Of a stretch of 64,000 nucleotides of DNA, positions 20,236 to 32,429 are shown piece by piece. Position 1 is the first letter of the stretch, and each line of letters starts with the position of its first letter. Origin of the DNA: Epiperipatus broadwayi (Eukaryota; Onychophora; Udeonychophora; Euonychophora; Peripatidae). The notes beneath the pieces are model-generated. The model was not told the DNA's origin. It saw only the letters and a list, made by a program, of their open reading frames with translations, and did no database searches. The position numbers and the translations under genes were made by a program. The stretch covers positions 620,001 through 684,000 of the forward strand of contig JAQFVV010000180.1 of the NCBI GenBank assembly GCA_028023455.1, given 5' to 3'.

Positions 20236-23200
20236 TTGTAACAACCATCACCTATATGTAATCATCATTGCATTGGGCAGCCATTTTATTATAGTAATAA
20301 TGGATCTTCTACCCCACTATCTCTTTACCTTAGTTTGGTCAGCATTTGTCATAAAATAAAATAAATTGCCCTATAGATTTTTAGACAACCACTTATTACT
20401 GACACTATACAGAAATAAAACATAATGAAGAAATGCCTTTATTATTTAAATATTTATAACAGCAAAACATGTACCAATAAATAGTAACTCTGTTATAACC
20501 TGTGTAAAATTATCTAGCTCAGTTATTGGTCACACTAGGCAACAACAATATTTCCAATACATAATTATGTAGATTGTCTACTACACTAAAATAAAATATT
20601 AATGACAATCTCTATTAAAACCTATTTTATTCAGATGACATTTAAACAAAGAAAGCAAACAAGATCATTACTTCAGATATCACCAAGCCTATTCACAATT
20701 CCAAAATAAACTATAATAAGCAGTGACATCATATATCATTGTCCTAAACAGTGATATATGCCTAAGACATCTATTTAATTTATAATTGAATGAATTCAAA
20801 TCAATAAATACCTAAGTTCTGATAGACTCTTACCAATCTAATATTACTTATAGTAATATAAAACTACGTTAAAATTTAATGATATTCTAGACTTGAATAA
20901 ACTAGTTTCTAAATAATTATAATAACATTTTGAGGCTGTTTTATAAACCTACACAATATTTATGTTTAAATAAAATAAGCCCTTACTGTTTCATATATAA
21001 TTGATTAAAATGTTAAAAATATTAATATTTTATTCGTACTTTACATTATAGTGACATGCTATTATTGCTTAAGTTATATATTAAGATGAAACACTCTATA
21101 AGAATTAAATCTATTAGATAATCTCACATTTTACAGTACCCAATCACATTATTATTTTAAAGATTCCTTAGGTTTTTATTGGATATGTACTGAATTACAA
21201 TCACTAATATTATTCATCTACTTAAATCTCTATTCAATCTATTATAAAAATGAATTTTATAACAACTAAACCATCCAAGCCAAATATAATATTAAGTTAT
21301 ACTAGTTAATAAAATTTATGATCTCCACTTCAAAGAAGTTTAAAGATAATTAAGACAAATCATTCTGACTAATAACAGAACAAAATCTGTTAAGATTTTG
21401 TGTACCTGTACAAGATAAGCTCATTAATAATCAATCATGAACTAATGAAATTATTTCTAAGAGTAATATTGACTTAGATAAATAAACAAATATTTCAAGG
21501 TAATGACAAATATAAAATTTATATCTGATCGGTCCTAATAATATTTTATAAGAAAATATACATGTATCTAATTCTATTTCACTTACCAAGATTGGTTTGA
21601 TATGGGATCAAACTTTAAGTACCAAAATTATTTTGCACATTCAAAAGAAAAATAATTAGACAGATTCATCAAATTTTTAATCGACTCTAAATTTATTGGT
21701 TTATAATAAAATTAATAATGGTAGTAAAAAGAAAATATATAAAAGAGCAAAAACAAATGATATATATATATATATGATATATATATATATGATAAACAAA
21801 TCATAGCCAGTTGAAAAGTACAATACTATGTTTCTTTCATATATAAATAATTGATAATCTATCACGGTATCAGAATCAATAATGAATAAGAATAAAATAT
21901 TTATATATGAAACTCAAAAGTGTGTTGCATGACAATAATACTATATAAATGGAAGGAGAGATTTTTAAATATCTTTCTGAGATTTGAAATGGCATATACA
22001 ATGATTTTAAAAAATGCGATCAAATAAAGATTGATCTTTATTTATTCATTAATATAATTTCTAAATAACTAAACTAACCTAAAAATCCATTGTTTTTAAA
22101 CACTTCTCTATATGAATATCCAGAGTTAAATCTGGAATATAAAAAAAAAAATTAAATGCTTAAAACATTGGGTTGTATTAGCCTATATCATCAGATAAGA
22201 GTTTAAATAATAGTAACAAAAATGAATCTCTCCGACCCTTTATTATGAGAATCCTATAATAACCCATACATATCACTTAGATTTTAAAATAAAATATAAA
22301 CAAAATGTACATATTTTTCTTTTTTTTTCCAAATGAAAAATATATACACACATATTTTATGACAAATGAACAGTCTGATTTCTCCTTTTGATTCACAAAT
22401 CCATCGAAGCTCCTGGTTCCTTGTTTCTGATTCTAATGTGTAGAGACAATTTTCATTTTAAGTAGAGAAGACAAACATGAATGGTAACTATCAAGATTTG
22501 AATTCAATTACTTTCATGTTTAAATTTTGATTTTTTTTTTTAAGTATATAAATATATCCAATTTTGTAAAATAACAGATACTTGGGCAATATAAAACTGC
22601 ATATCACTGGCTTTATTTTCCTTTTTCATTGGTAATAATATATAGAGAGAATTCTTTCATTGACAAAATTCAGTTATATCCAAATGAGTAATAAATGCTA
22701 GCCTTTTTTGTTCCAATTAAGAAAATGAAATTTAATATGCTTAATATCACACATATAAGCTGAGTTAATCGATCTTGTGAAATTCATTGATCAGAATAAG
22801 ATATCCATATACACGTCATGAGGTTTGTATTCATCACAAATAAATAGATGAAATCCTAGATTTTAACAATGGAATATTTTTTTATAGCTGACTTGCAATA
22901 TAACACATTTGGATGGTTTTTTTTTTACATTTTGCCATATCCCCTGGAATTTTTCAATTCTCCCATGATATTAGAAATTAATCACTTAAAAATATAAAAT
23001 TTAACAAGTTTTTAAAGAATATAAATGGGTCCATTCTAGGCAATGATAAAATTGCAAGAATTCAAGTTACAGCATTTCACTTCACATATCTTTGCTGGTG
23101 TTAATGTTGTAAAGACATCTGTTGAATATCACTTAAATCTCATTCATTGATATAAGAAAATTTGCTCCAATTAATAAGTGAAATGAAGAGTTTGAAATAA

Positions 23201-24354
23201 TTGGATACAGTGAAAATAAAATCCTGTTTTACAATTTCAACATTATTTTTCTTTTTTTTTTAACTAAAAGAATTCATATTACATTTTCAATACTTTTTAA
23301 ATTAATATATTTTTTTACATATGTTTTTAATAATATTTTTCAATAAATATATATATGAAATATAAAACATTTAATTTTATAATAGCTAAGTTGCTATGGT
23401 GATTGTAATAATAGAAATTGAAATGTGTAATACTTAATAATAAAATTGATTTTATTCAAGTGATCTTTTTATGATTTATTTAATTATTTCCCAGAATCTA
23501 TTCATTTATTTACTTATTTATATTTTTCCTGAAATTGATCACAACAGATTTATGACTTGATGCTAATATTAATAGTAAATAATGATATTATTTTAAAATA
23601 TTAGGTTGCCATGGTTATCTAGTTAACATTTATATTTCAAGACCTCCATTATCTTTAGATCAAGTGAAATGAAAATAAACAAGATCAACAAACTTTTTTT
23701 TTAATATTGTGACATACAGCACTAATCTGGGTATTTACAATATGTATATATTTGTAAACAAAACAATGGTGGGAATATACCCACTCATTTCTTTGATTAC
23801 ATCCTATTTAATTTATAAAAATATGTAATTTAACATACATAGCTTTTTGGGGAAGAAGAAATAATATTTGTAGAATATAAAGAAGAGAAGAATTTTTTTA
23901 GTCTTCATACCTATAAATATATATATATATATATGGGTTTAAATCTATATAACACCTTATGTTAGATATTTTAAAAAAAAACTTTTTTTTTCTAAATAAA
24001 CCAAGACAAAACTATTTGGGATTACTAAGAGAAAATTGTTTGGCTTATAGGTTGTTAAAAGTAATCAATAGTTATCTAGTAATATTATTGTTAACAATTT
24101 TTGCTATTTATTGCATAGAAATATCCCCACACACTGCTTTGTTTACATCATAATCCATCCACAAAAATAATTAATATATGCATATATATATGTAAATCTA
24201 ATCCACATTTTCCCAGATATTTTAACGGGTCAAAGTAGACTTATATACATGCTTTATATATAAAAAAGTAAACCTCATATTGCTAATCTTATGATTGCAA
24301 TTTACACCACTAAACATCACGTGATCACCATTTTTTATGCTTGCTCATAACTTA
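20236..24354. other. Very A+T-rich DNA with AT microsatellites
   Basis: Contains short (AT)n tracts near 21755-21790 and 23917-23934 and many poly-T and poly-A runs. No coding stretch, splice-consistent exon or transposon domain was seen on either strand. Confidence 0.5.
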
Positions 24355-24820
24355 TTAAAACAGGAAAAACTATCCATACAGTAGTGCCACTTAGTACAAG
24401 CCAGAGTAATCAATGGATGCCAGAAGGCTTGTGCATAAAATCTATCTAGTGCCTACTCATCGAATATCTCCAGATTAGTTTCTAGCTTGTGGCTTTCACA
24501 ATGAGGAGCTTGGATCTAAGAGCACTGCACCTAGATCTTAGGATCTAATGCAACCCTCCAGAAGTCACCTTTTAACTCTACTTAACTACAAAACTATGAG
24601 AATAAAATTGAAAACAATATTTTCAATCCAAGCTCATTAGCTTATATAGTCTCAGATCCAAGGTTCCTCACTGACAAAAGCCACAAGTTAGAAACTAGTC
24701 TGGAGATATTGGATGAGTAGGCACTAAATAAAAATTTTGTGTACAAGCCTTCTGGCATCGATTGATTACTCTGGCTTGCATCGAGTGGCAGTACTGTATG
24801 GAGAGTTTTGCCTGTTTTAA
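24355..24820. mobile_element. Foldback MITE, family A, copy 2 (466 bp)
   Basis: Starts TTAAAACAGG and ends CCTGTTTTAA, with the same inverted arms as the element at 621-1096 (TGGATGCCAGAAGG near the left end, CCTTCTGGCATCG near the right). The single-copy core is inverted relative to copy 1, so the two copies lie in opposite orientation. TTAA is present at both ends. No coding capacity. Confidence 0.85.
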
Positions 24821-27144
24821 TGATTGCAATTTTTTTAAAAAAAAAATAGACAATTTAACCAACATAGCTAACTTTCACTAATTAGTAAGCAAATGGCTAT
24901 CTAGAATTTTTTTTTTAAAAAACATGAACTGTTAAAACAAGTAATTTAATTAATCTATTTTGCATTTTATGTAGTATATATTACTTAAGTTAAAAGATAT
25001 GTATTTATAATATTTTTCATAAGCAAAATTCCCTGAGAAATAATAATTATGCTAAAAATAACATGTAAAGTTTTTGAATGATCTTTTTTATAAATAATTA
25101 TAATTAGAGTATACAAGTCTGCAGTTGATGCTAATAATTTTATCTTTTTTTAAAGACAAAAAACAGGTATTGCTGGAGATTATAAAGTTTGGAATACATT
25201 AAGTATTTAATCATATATAGTTTTAATAAAAAAAATAAATTAAATAGTATTACATAAACAATAAATTACAAAGTTATAGTAATAGTAAGCATGCAACTTA
25301 ATAATCATGGCATTACACAGTTTGATCATTCAAGCTTACTTTAGCTGACCCTCAAGTAATGTAAAAACATCTATCTGCTCTTAAAGCATCTGAGAATGCC
25401 ATGTGATAATATTGTTAGGTTCATATTCAATTAAGATATGTTTGAAATATAGTATGTGTTAATATTGTAATACAAACATATTTTAATATGAAAAATAATA
25501 AGCTAACAGACTAACCACAAAATATTAATTTCTTAGCTATAAAGAAAAACTGATCTTTAAACATGATGATAAATCAGAAAATGATAAAATCAAATGTGCT
25601 TTCAATATCTACAATGTGTAAAGGTTTCATGTTTAAAATTAAAAAAAAAAAAAAAACTTGTAAAATGTGACTAATATTGAAACAGTACGATTCGAATCTT
25701 AGTTTCATTTTTTTCTATGGTCTTTCACCCACCACCTCCATCCTACCTAAATTTAAATCCTAGATATTGGATTGGGTGTGTATAGATAGCGGTATTAGGT
25801 ATATATATATGTAAGCATCGGTTGAATGCACTTGTGTTTTTTTTTGTTTTTAATATCGTATGTAAATGTTGAGTCAAAATAATATGATTTAGAAAGTATC
25901 TTTTAAAGCTATATAGCATTTATCTAAAGCTCGTTTTAATTATTTTAGTCAATTTTCTGTAACATTATTTTAATGTAATGTTAAAATAATAAATATTGAA
26001 ATCTTGTTTAAATTTATAATTTTGAAAATATATATAAAATCTTATTGTTTTGTTTTAAATTTTGCAAAGTCATGTTAAAATTCTTTCTATTAAAGATAAT
26101 CAAGGGTTGGTGAAAGACAATAGAATACATTAGCAAATTCCTAGAAAAGTTAAATGGCTTAAAATAATTAATCAAAATAAATTGGATTTGATATCTAATC
26201 TTGTAATCTGGTCAAATACTAAAAATAACATACAAGAAGGAATTCAACAAAAGAGAAATCCATGGTATCCAGATTTAATTAAATAATAAAGAAATTCATT
26301 TGCTAATGGATTAATTCGCCCGAGGGCATGACTATGGGCAGATAAGAAATTGGCTAATATAAAAAGACAAATTGGACTGATTAAAGAGAGAAATAATAAT
26401 TTTGATTTTATAGGAGACATAAGCTTTGAAATGGCAAAGTAGAAGGTGGCATAGTGCTATTCTCCTCTGGAGAATGGTCAATCAATTACCTGGGTCTCCA
26501 TACATGCCCTCCAGAGAATGAGAATATTGGGTGAAATACCACAAGTCTGGAAAGAACTATACTACATGCTGAAAACTGCATTCGCTCTCAGAAATTTTTA
26601 AATAACTGAAATCTGAATAAGTAAAGTAAAAGAAGACTGTTGCTGTAACTATAGAACAAACAATGCGTGAGTGATCCTACCTCTATGTGCACAATCATCT
26701 CAAGTTTAAAAGTAGGTAACCAAGAATTCTAGAATACTCTTAATCTTTTAAAAGCTATAGCTATTTACTAGTAATTCTTTTTTTTAATTAAAGTGATTTT
26801 GATGTATATCCTAACTTCTGTAAATGTTTCGTTATTAGTTGACTCACCTGATTCTTATTGTTCTAGCATCTTGGATACATATATTTATATATATATTTTA
26901 ATTTTTTTATTTTTATAATAGTATGCCTAGATAATTTCCTACCGGACTAATAATATCCGCCATATTTTGCAGATTACTAAAAACAGGGAAATATTGTATG
27001 CCCTTTTCTTTATACTTGCTTTTGCTTGCCAGCTTGGAAATTATCAAATTTTGTAATATGCTGATGAATTACATGAAATATCTAATGCGTATTATACTAA
27101 TATCCAATGTTTAAATGTATTTATTTTTAATTACCGTAATTATT
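24821..27144. other. Intergenic DNA, one unassigned protein-like stretch
   Basis: The + strand around 26130-26430 reads as a broken protein-like segment (KVKWLKIINQNKLDLISNL, QQKRNPWYPDLIK, then KERNNNFDFIGD), perhaps an old retroelement fragment, but no diagnostic motif is present. Elsewhere nothing recognised. Confidence 0.4.
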
Positions 27145-27404
27145 TATATAAGGCTAAAACCTTAGTACATGTGCCTTGAGTGCTTAATTTATTACAAGAG
27201 AGACCTCTACAAATCTAAATGCAAGATTCGACTTTAGATTTGCCTATATATATATATAGAAAAATAGAGCAGCCACTCTTCAACCTATTTTTCTATATAT
27301 ATAGGCAAATCTAAAATCGAATCTTCCATTTTGATTTGTAGAGGTCTCACTTGTAATAAATTAAGCACTCAAAGCGCATGTACTAAGGTTTTAGTCTTAT
27401 TTAA
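27145..27404. mobile_element. Long perfect-type hairpin, foldback MITE (about 260 bp)
   Basis: Two arms of about 120 nt are near-perfect reverse complements and are separated by a 17-nt loop at 27268-27284. Examples: CTAAAACCTTAGTACATG against CATGTACTAAGGTTTTAG, and TTACAAGAGAGACCTCTACA against TGTAGAGGTCTCACTTGTAA. It has no coding capacity. The very high arm identity implies a young foldback element or recent inverted duplication. No clear target duplication was found. Confidence 0.8.
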
Positions 27405-27618
27405 GTATTATGTGCTGACATTGTGCTTAATAAGAATGAATATTTACATAATTATTTATGTATTTAAAGAAAGTATGCATTTATTATTTGCTTCATTTTA
27501 ATCATAAATGTGTGTGTATATGGGTAACTGGTTGGTGGACATATGAGTTAAAAAGTGTGGTAACATATAAGTTGTTTTTACCCATTTTACAATCATCCTC
27601 TTGATTTCTTTTAATTAG

Positions 27619-27791
27619 GTTTACCTGCTCAGGTTAAACCAAGTACTATTGTATATTTTGGGAATGTAAAATCAAAAGATTCAAACTATTTAAATGTGGG
27701 CTTTGGGAGATTGAGTCATTATAATTTAAAGTGTAATTTAGAAGTACATTTTATGATTTTATACTTATGTAACATATATGTTACTGTTTAG
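27619..27791 (+). CDS. Possible host exon (hypothetical)
   Basis: After a good acceptor-like tract (CTTTTAATTAG) the frame GLPAQVKPSTIVYFGN... stays open for about 57 codons to TAG at 27791, and an AATAAA occurs at 27884. The amino-acid mix looks protein-like and the stretch is long for such A+T-rich DNA. No family is recognised, no upstream exon was found, and it overlaps the end of the minus-strand ORF at 27765-28046. Weak call. Confidence 0.22.
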
Positions 27792-28046
27792 AGATGCGAT
27801 GATTTCTTTTAAAGCTTTGTGATTTCTCCATGGATAAATATGGTTATTACTGTATTCCTCCTCATTTCTCATAAAGTGAACAAAATAAAATGTTCCCATA
27901 GGCATTTGACTTTCGTCATGCAGCCAGGAAGTATTCGTGGCACTGTCCTGTAACTTGATGATGCTAATGTGACAACCTTTTGGCAGATGCCAACTCATCA
28001 TTTTTATTTCTCTCAAACATGGCTCTGCAGTTTTAGAGTATTGCAA
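27765..28046 (-). CDS. Hypothetical 93-residue ORF, possible exon
   Basis: A minus-strand frame open for 93 codons in a locally less A+T-rich patch. The sequence is balanced and rich in Trp, His, Met and Cys (e.g. MMSWHLPKGCHISIIKLQD, MPMGTFYFVHFMRNEEEYS), unlike the Phe/Lys/Asn/Ile-rich chance ORFs of this window. The initiating codon would be TTG at the 5' end or ATG a few codons in. An acceptor-like CTGCAG precedes EPCLREIKMM, so it might be an exon or a processed fragment. It ends in TAA at 27765. No family recognised; it may equally be a transposon relic. Confidence 0.35.
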   Translation of the reverse strand: MQYSKTAEPCLREIKMMSWHLPKGCHISIIKLQDSATNTSWLHDESQMPMGTFYFVHFMRNEEEYSNNHIYPWRNHKALKEIIASLNSNIYVT

Positions 28047-31000
28047 TATAATTAATCACATTGTGTCTCTAATAGTACCATCTATTCATCTATTTTCTTT
28101 GGACTATTATACATTACGAGAATATGACTCCTTCTTTTCACTGTCTAACATTTATTAACCATACTTGTACATTCTTAAACCTAATGCTCTTATATCACTT
28201 AAATTGTTTCTTTAAATTAGATATATTTTATTATTATTTTACTTTTAAGTCAATCTTGGTATGTCCACAACCATGATTACCATTTATTATTTAAAACTTT
28301 GCATTAAAAGCTTAAATATAATTCTTTGTTATAGGCATAAGATTATAGTATTTGTACTCCTTTATACCCAAATGTTCAGGTAGTTAAATCATATATCATG
28401 ATAATTACCCATTGTGTTGCTTTTAACTATTAATGTTATCGGAAATGTATAATTAATATCAATACCAAGAATCAATTTAATCATATGTCTGCCTTTATAA
28501 TGTCTATTTGTTCGATACATAGTAATATTGTTATCTCACCTTGATAAATGAAATACTAGATGTATAAATATTAATATCATAATCAAACATTATCCTTGAT
28601 TGTTGGCTAACCTAGAGTAAATTAATAAGTCTTTTGTTTCTCCCTGACCCCCATGCCTAAAGAAGAGTATGCTAGTGTGGCATCAGGTGTGTTGTCATGT
28701 AGTGGGTGTTGTGGAACCGAATAATCAGTATCAAACCTGGTATTGCTGGTGGCTTTTCATACCTGTAATGTTGCTCTTCATGTCTGGTGTTTGAATTTTG
28801 CATGTTATTGAGGCATATGAATTTGACTGTTACAACATATATGTATCTAAGTGTTTATAAATTTTCTTGTATCCATTGCCTAAGTATATTTTAAATGGCT
28901 AACAATTTTCATAGTTTTATTTTTTAAAATTCAAAATGATATTCAATTACTTATATTTTTTCTCACAGCTGTAAAGTAGTCTGTTTCCAATATGGCATCA
29001 TTAATGTATTTAATAAATTGTTTGATAAATCAATTTTTATGTCTAAAGAAAAAATATCAATGAAATCAAAAATGATGAACTAAATTTATATACTACTTTT
29101 TACTACTAAAATAGTTATTTATTTTAATATGATAAAATTATTTATATATTTCAATAACTTGATTTTCAGTCTTGTCAGTTGTATTGGTGTCTTTCTCAAA
29201 TTACAGTTTGATCATATATGACTTTTCAATCAAATAACTTCATTAAAATGGGGACTTTGCTCACATAACTTCTCTCAATGATTCACAATTCCAAGAAAGA
29301 TTGGAAATGGATATTGAATGTAATTATATATGCAAGATTCAAAGATTTTATGTTAAATAACCAAAAGTAAAACTAATTTGCATATCTAGATGTTGATAAG
29401 TGTAGCCTTAAGAAATCATACAAATTTTGTAAATTCTTATCTAAATATAAATACATTTATTTTAAATATAAAAATATGAATAAGATATTAAAAACATTTC
29501 AATTTGAGGAATAAAAGTTCAGGCAAAAATTTATTATTTAATTTTTGTGATATTATCTTAGTATTGGAATTTTTACTTGGATTTATATAACAAGAATGAT
29601 AAAATTCTATTTATCTGTGCAATTTATATTTTCAATAAAAAAATTATTTATTTTAAACCTTACTTGAGAAAAAACAATTTATTTTTAATATGTCATGGTG
29701 ATATTATGTTGATTTTCTGTTTTAACATATTAGCTACTGTCAAAGCAACAGTAAAGAAATAAAATGCCTTTTTGATTTTTTTTTAAAGTAGTGATATTAC
29801 CTTTGCATTACAGTATTATTGTAATTCATTTATTATAACTCATTTTTTAAGGATATGCTAATCTTAATCAAAGATTCAGTAGTTGAGATAAGTTTTACTA
29901 TCCAATGAAATCATATATGGATCAGTGCAGTAGTAGAATGGTGCCCTCTGTACCTCAAAATCCTTGGATTGTGACCCAGGTCTCTCATTTATGATACTCC
30001 AACTTCTTATGAACTCCCAAACTATAAACCATTTGATTACTTTTATTAATTTAATAAAAAAAAGAGTGATTTTAGAAATGAAATTTAATTTTATTACAAT
30101 ATTAATATTTGGATAAATAAAGTTAATTTAAAAAAAGTGTATTATTACAAATAATCAAATAAGATTCATGGCAGGTCATGGATGTTTGAGCACCAAGAAG
30201 CGACAGATTTAGCATCTCAATTTGATCTCACTAAGCCACATAGAAGTGTATTATAATTATTAAATTATTTATTTTATGAATATTGGACTGTTCTACAATA
30301 ATTAGGTGTTTGATTCCTGTATAATCTTGATAATACCCATAATACACTGTTAGCCTTTTACTTTATTTGATAACTACTGGGAATTATTATATTATCTGTT
30401 TTTGCTGTGGCTACCTTTTGATCTTCATCTTTCCACATGTAATTTAAAGATGATTATTATATAAATACTATTCTTAAATGAAGAATAATTGAATGGCTTG
30501 TTAATCAGGAGATCATGTGGTATTTATCATTTTAATACAATTAAACTATACAGATTAAAATAGGGACTATTGAATAAGTAATTACTTTGAAGATCATGTG
30601 ACATTTGATCACCAGAAGTAATAGGTTAAATTTCTTTTCAGGAATTGCTAATTCTTAAATTTGGTACTCCATCATTACATTAAATTACATCAAATCTTGA
30701 TTATATGTAAATACAAAAATCAGAAGAAATAACAATAAGGAGACATTTTTGATATATTTTTAATTATTGGAGTAAAAAAATAATGAAATATTTTTTTTAT
30801 GAAAACACTAATCATATGTGATATAAAAAAAAGATAATTGTAGTTTAATAAATTACTTTGTGCATATACAACAAAATCCTATATATAACTTATGCCAGTG
30901 ACAACAATCTACTTCTTTCATCATGTTCATTCACCATATGCTTGGAATTGTCTAAGCATTGGGATCAGTGATTATTCTTTAGACTGGTTTTATACTGAAG

Positions 31001-31071
31001 ACCAATTGATGCTTTCAGTTTATAAAAATTACTCCTGAATGAGAATCAAAGTGATTTTTTTATGTAACAAT
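28047..31071. other. Intergenic or intronic DNA, nothing recognised
   Basis: A+T-rich on both strands with no exon-like or transposon-like stretch. A less A+T-rich patch at 28640-28800 is non-coding, and its 3' part weakly resembles 41680-41790. Confidence 0.45.
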
Positions 31072-31077
31072 TTTATT
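31072..31077 (-). terminator. Poly(A) signal AATAAA (minus strand)
   Basis: AATAAA on the minus strand, about 46 nt past the stop codon of the exon at 31123-31545, a normal distance for a short 3' UTR. Confidence 0.5.
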
Positions 31078-31122
31078 ATATCTGAACATAATCACAATGG
31101 AGTGGCATTTCAAATGGTTGTT

Positions 31123-31545
31123 TCAGAAGCTTGTTGTGATTTCCAAGGAACTTATATAATCATGAATTGAGTGATCAGATGCATTGCTGGAATCAGAGTT
31201 CTGATTATATGGCAGAAAAGAATTACCTTTGAAATAATGTTTTTCACTGATAACTTCTGTAAAATCTATTTGATTGTCATCTGAGATAAGAGATACATTG
31301 TTGGAATCAGAGTTCTGATTATAGGGCAGAAAAGAATTACATTTGAAATAATGTTTTTCACTCATAACTTCTGTAAAATCTATTTGGTTGTCATCTGAGA
31401 TAAGAGATGATCCATTCTGCTGAAATGGGATTTCTTTATCGGTATCTACAAGAGAAGTAACCTTACAATAAAACTTTAAACAATTTTCAGACTTTGAAGA
31501 AGTTGATTGAGAATCATTCTTGCTTATAGAATCCAAATTAGTTTC
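31123..31545 (-). CDS. 3'-terminal coding exon of an unidentified host gene with internal duplication
   Basis: On the minus strand a T-rich tract ending TTTTTTAG is followed directly at 31545 by GAA ACT AAT TTG..., open in phase 0 for 140 codons to TGA (31125-31123). The protein is Ser/Asn/Asp-rich, acidic and probably disordered. It contains two near-identical tandem units of about 39-40 residues, each with SLISDDNQIDFTEV, SEKHYF and NSFLPYNQNSDS. The copies differ at only a few residues, so the repeat arose recently or is constrained. AATAAA follows 46 nt after the stop. No membrane segment or catalytic motif is visible, and I do not recognise the family. Upstream exons are expected above 31545; the RTE element at 31801 would then lie in an intron. 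Confidence 0.55.
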   Translation of the reverse strand, partial: ETNLDSISKNDSQSTSSKSENCLKFYCKVTSLVDTDKEIPFQQNGSSLISDDNQIDFTEVMSEKHYFKCNSFLPYNQNSDSNNVSLISDDNQIDFTEVISEKHYFKGNSFLPYNQNSDSSNASDHSIHDYISSLEITTSF

Positions 31546-31800
31546 CTAAAAAATATAATAATTTTGTTTTATTAAACTGATAGTAGTAATAATACTAATA
31601 GTAAGTAATCATAAATTTCCAGCAAATATCATTTTGCAATTGAGACTTTAAAATAATAATAATATTTGTAATTACAAAGTTATATTTCATTCAGAAAAAT
31701 GATGAAATATTATAACTTTTTAATTATAAATATTATATTCTGAAGAATATTTATAAAATGCAACAGCAACAATTGAAATACATAATGATACTAAAAAATT

Positions 31801-32306
31801 AATATTGAGAAAGGTATATGACAGGGTAACTCCATATCTTCAAAACTTTTACAGCAGTTTTGCAATAAGTATTTTGTGGATTAAAATGAAAAGCTAAAGA
31901 AATAAAAGTAAATGGAGATTATTTAATTTATCTAGATTTTGCAGATGATGTAGTTGTTTTTGCAAAGAAAGCTTTAGAGCTTCAGGAAATGTTGCAAAAA
32001 TGATCAGATGAAAAGAAGAAAATAGGATTAAAGGTAAATGTTAATAAGACTAAAATAATGTTCAATAGATTTTTTCAAAAGATGAAAATAAAGATTGATG
32101 ATGAGTTAGAGGTTAACAACTGCAAATGTCTTGATCAGATTATTACTACAGATAGAAACATAATCCGATGAAATTAATTATAGAATTTAACTTGATTGAA
32201 GTGCTTCTGGTAGAAATAACTTAAAAAGCGTCCTCTATGGCTTATAGTTAACTTCATTGAATTTAAGACTCTATAAAAGTTTAGTATTTCTTGTGGTTTT
32301 CTAAAA
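31801..32306 (+). pseudogene. RTE-type LINE reverse transcriptase, 5' portion (split by insertion)
   Basis: Motif A appears as KVYDRV, followed after an internal deletion by the pre-motif-C segment FTAVL. Then come KVNGDYLIYLDFADDVVVFA (motif C FADD) and ELQEML...IGLKVNVNKTKIM, and the thumb NCKCLDQIITTDRN with GRNNLKSVLYGL and LRLYKSLVFLVV. Several stops and frame changes make it inactive. The protein similarity breaks off at about 32306, just where RTE proteins continue 'LTYGAETW'. It resumes at about 35126, so the two parts are one element interrupted by the sequence between them. Confidence 0.8.
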
Positions 32307-32429
32307 TTTTTACTTGTAAAAACTTCTTGCTTTTAAAAGTTTATCCCTTACTTTACTGCTAAATTAAGAGTGGATAAATTACTCAGTACTGAAGAGGCTT
32401 ACAGCTGCTTCCATGAATCTTCAATGTAA

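Noticed and set aside
26130-26620. LINE linker or endonuclease fragment
   Set aside because: Protein-like words occur but none is diagnostic, and the stops are frequent.
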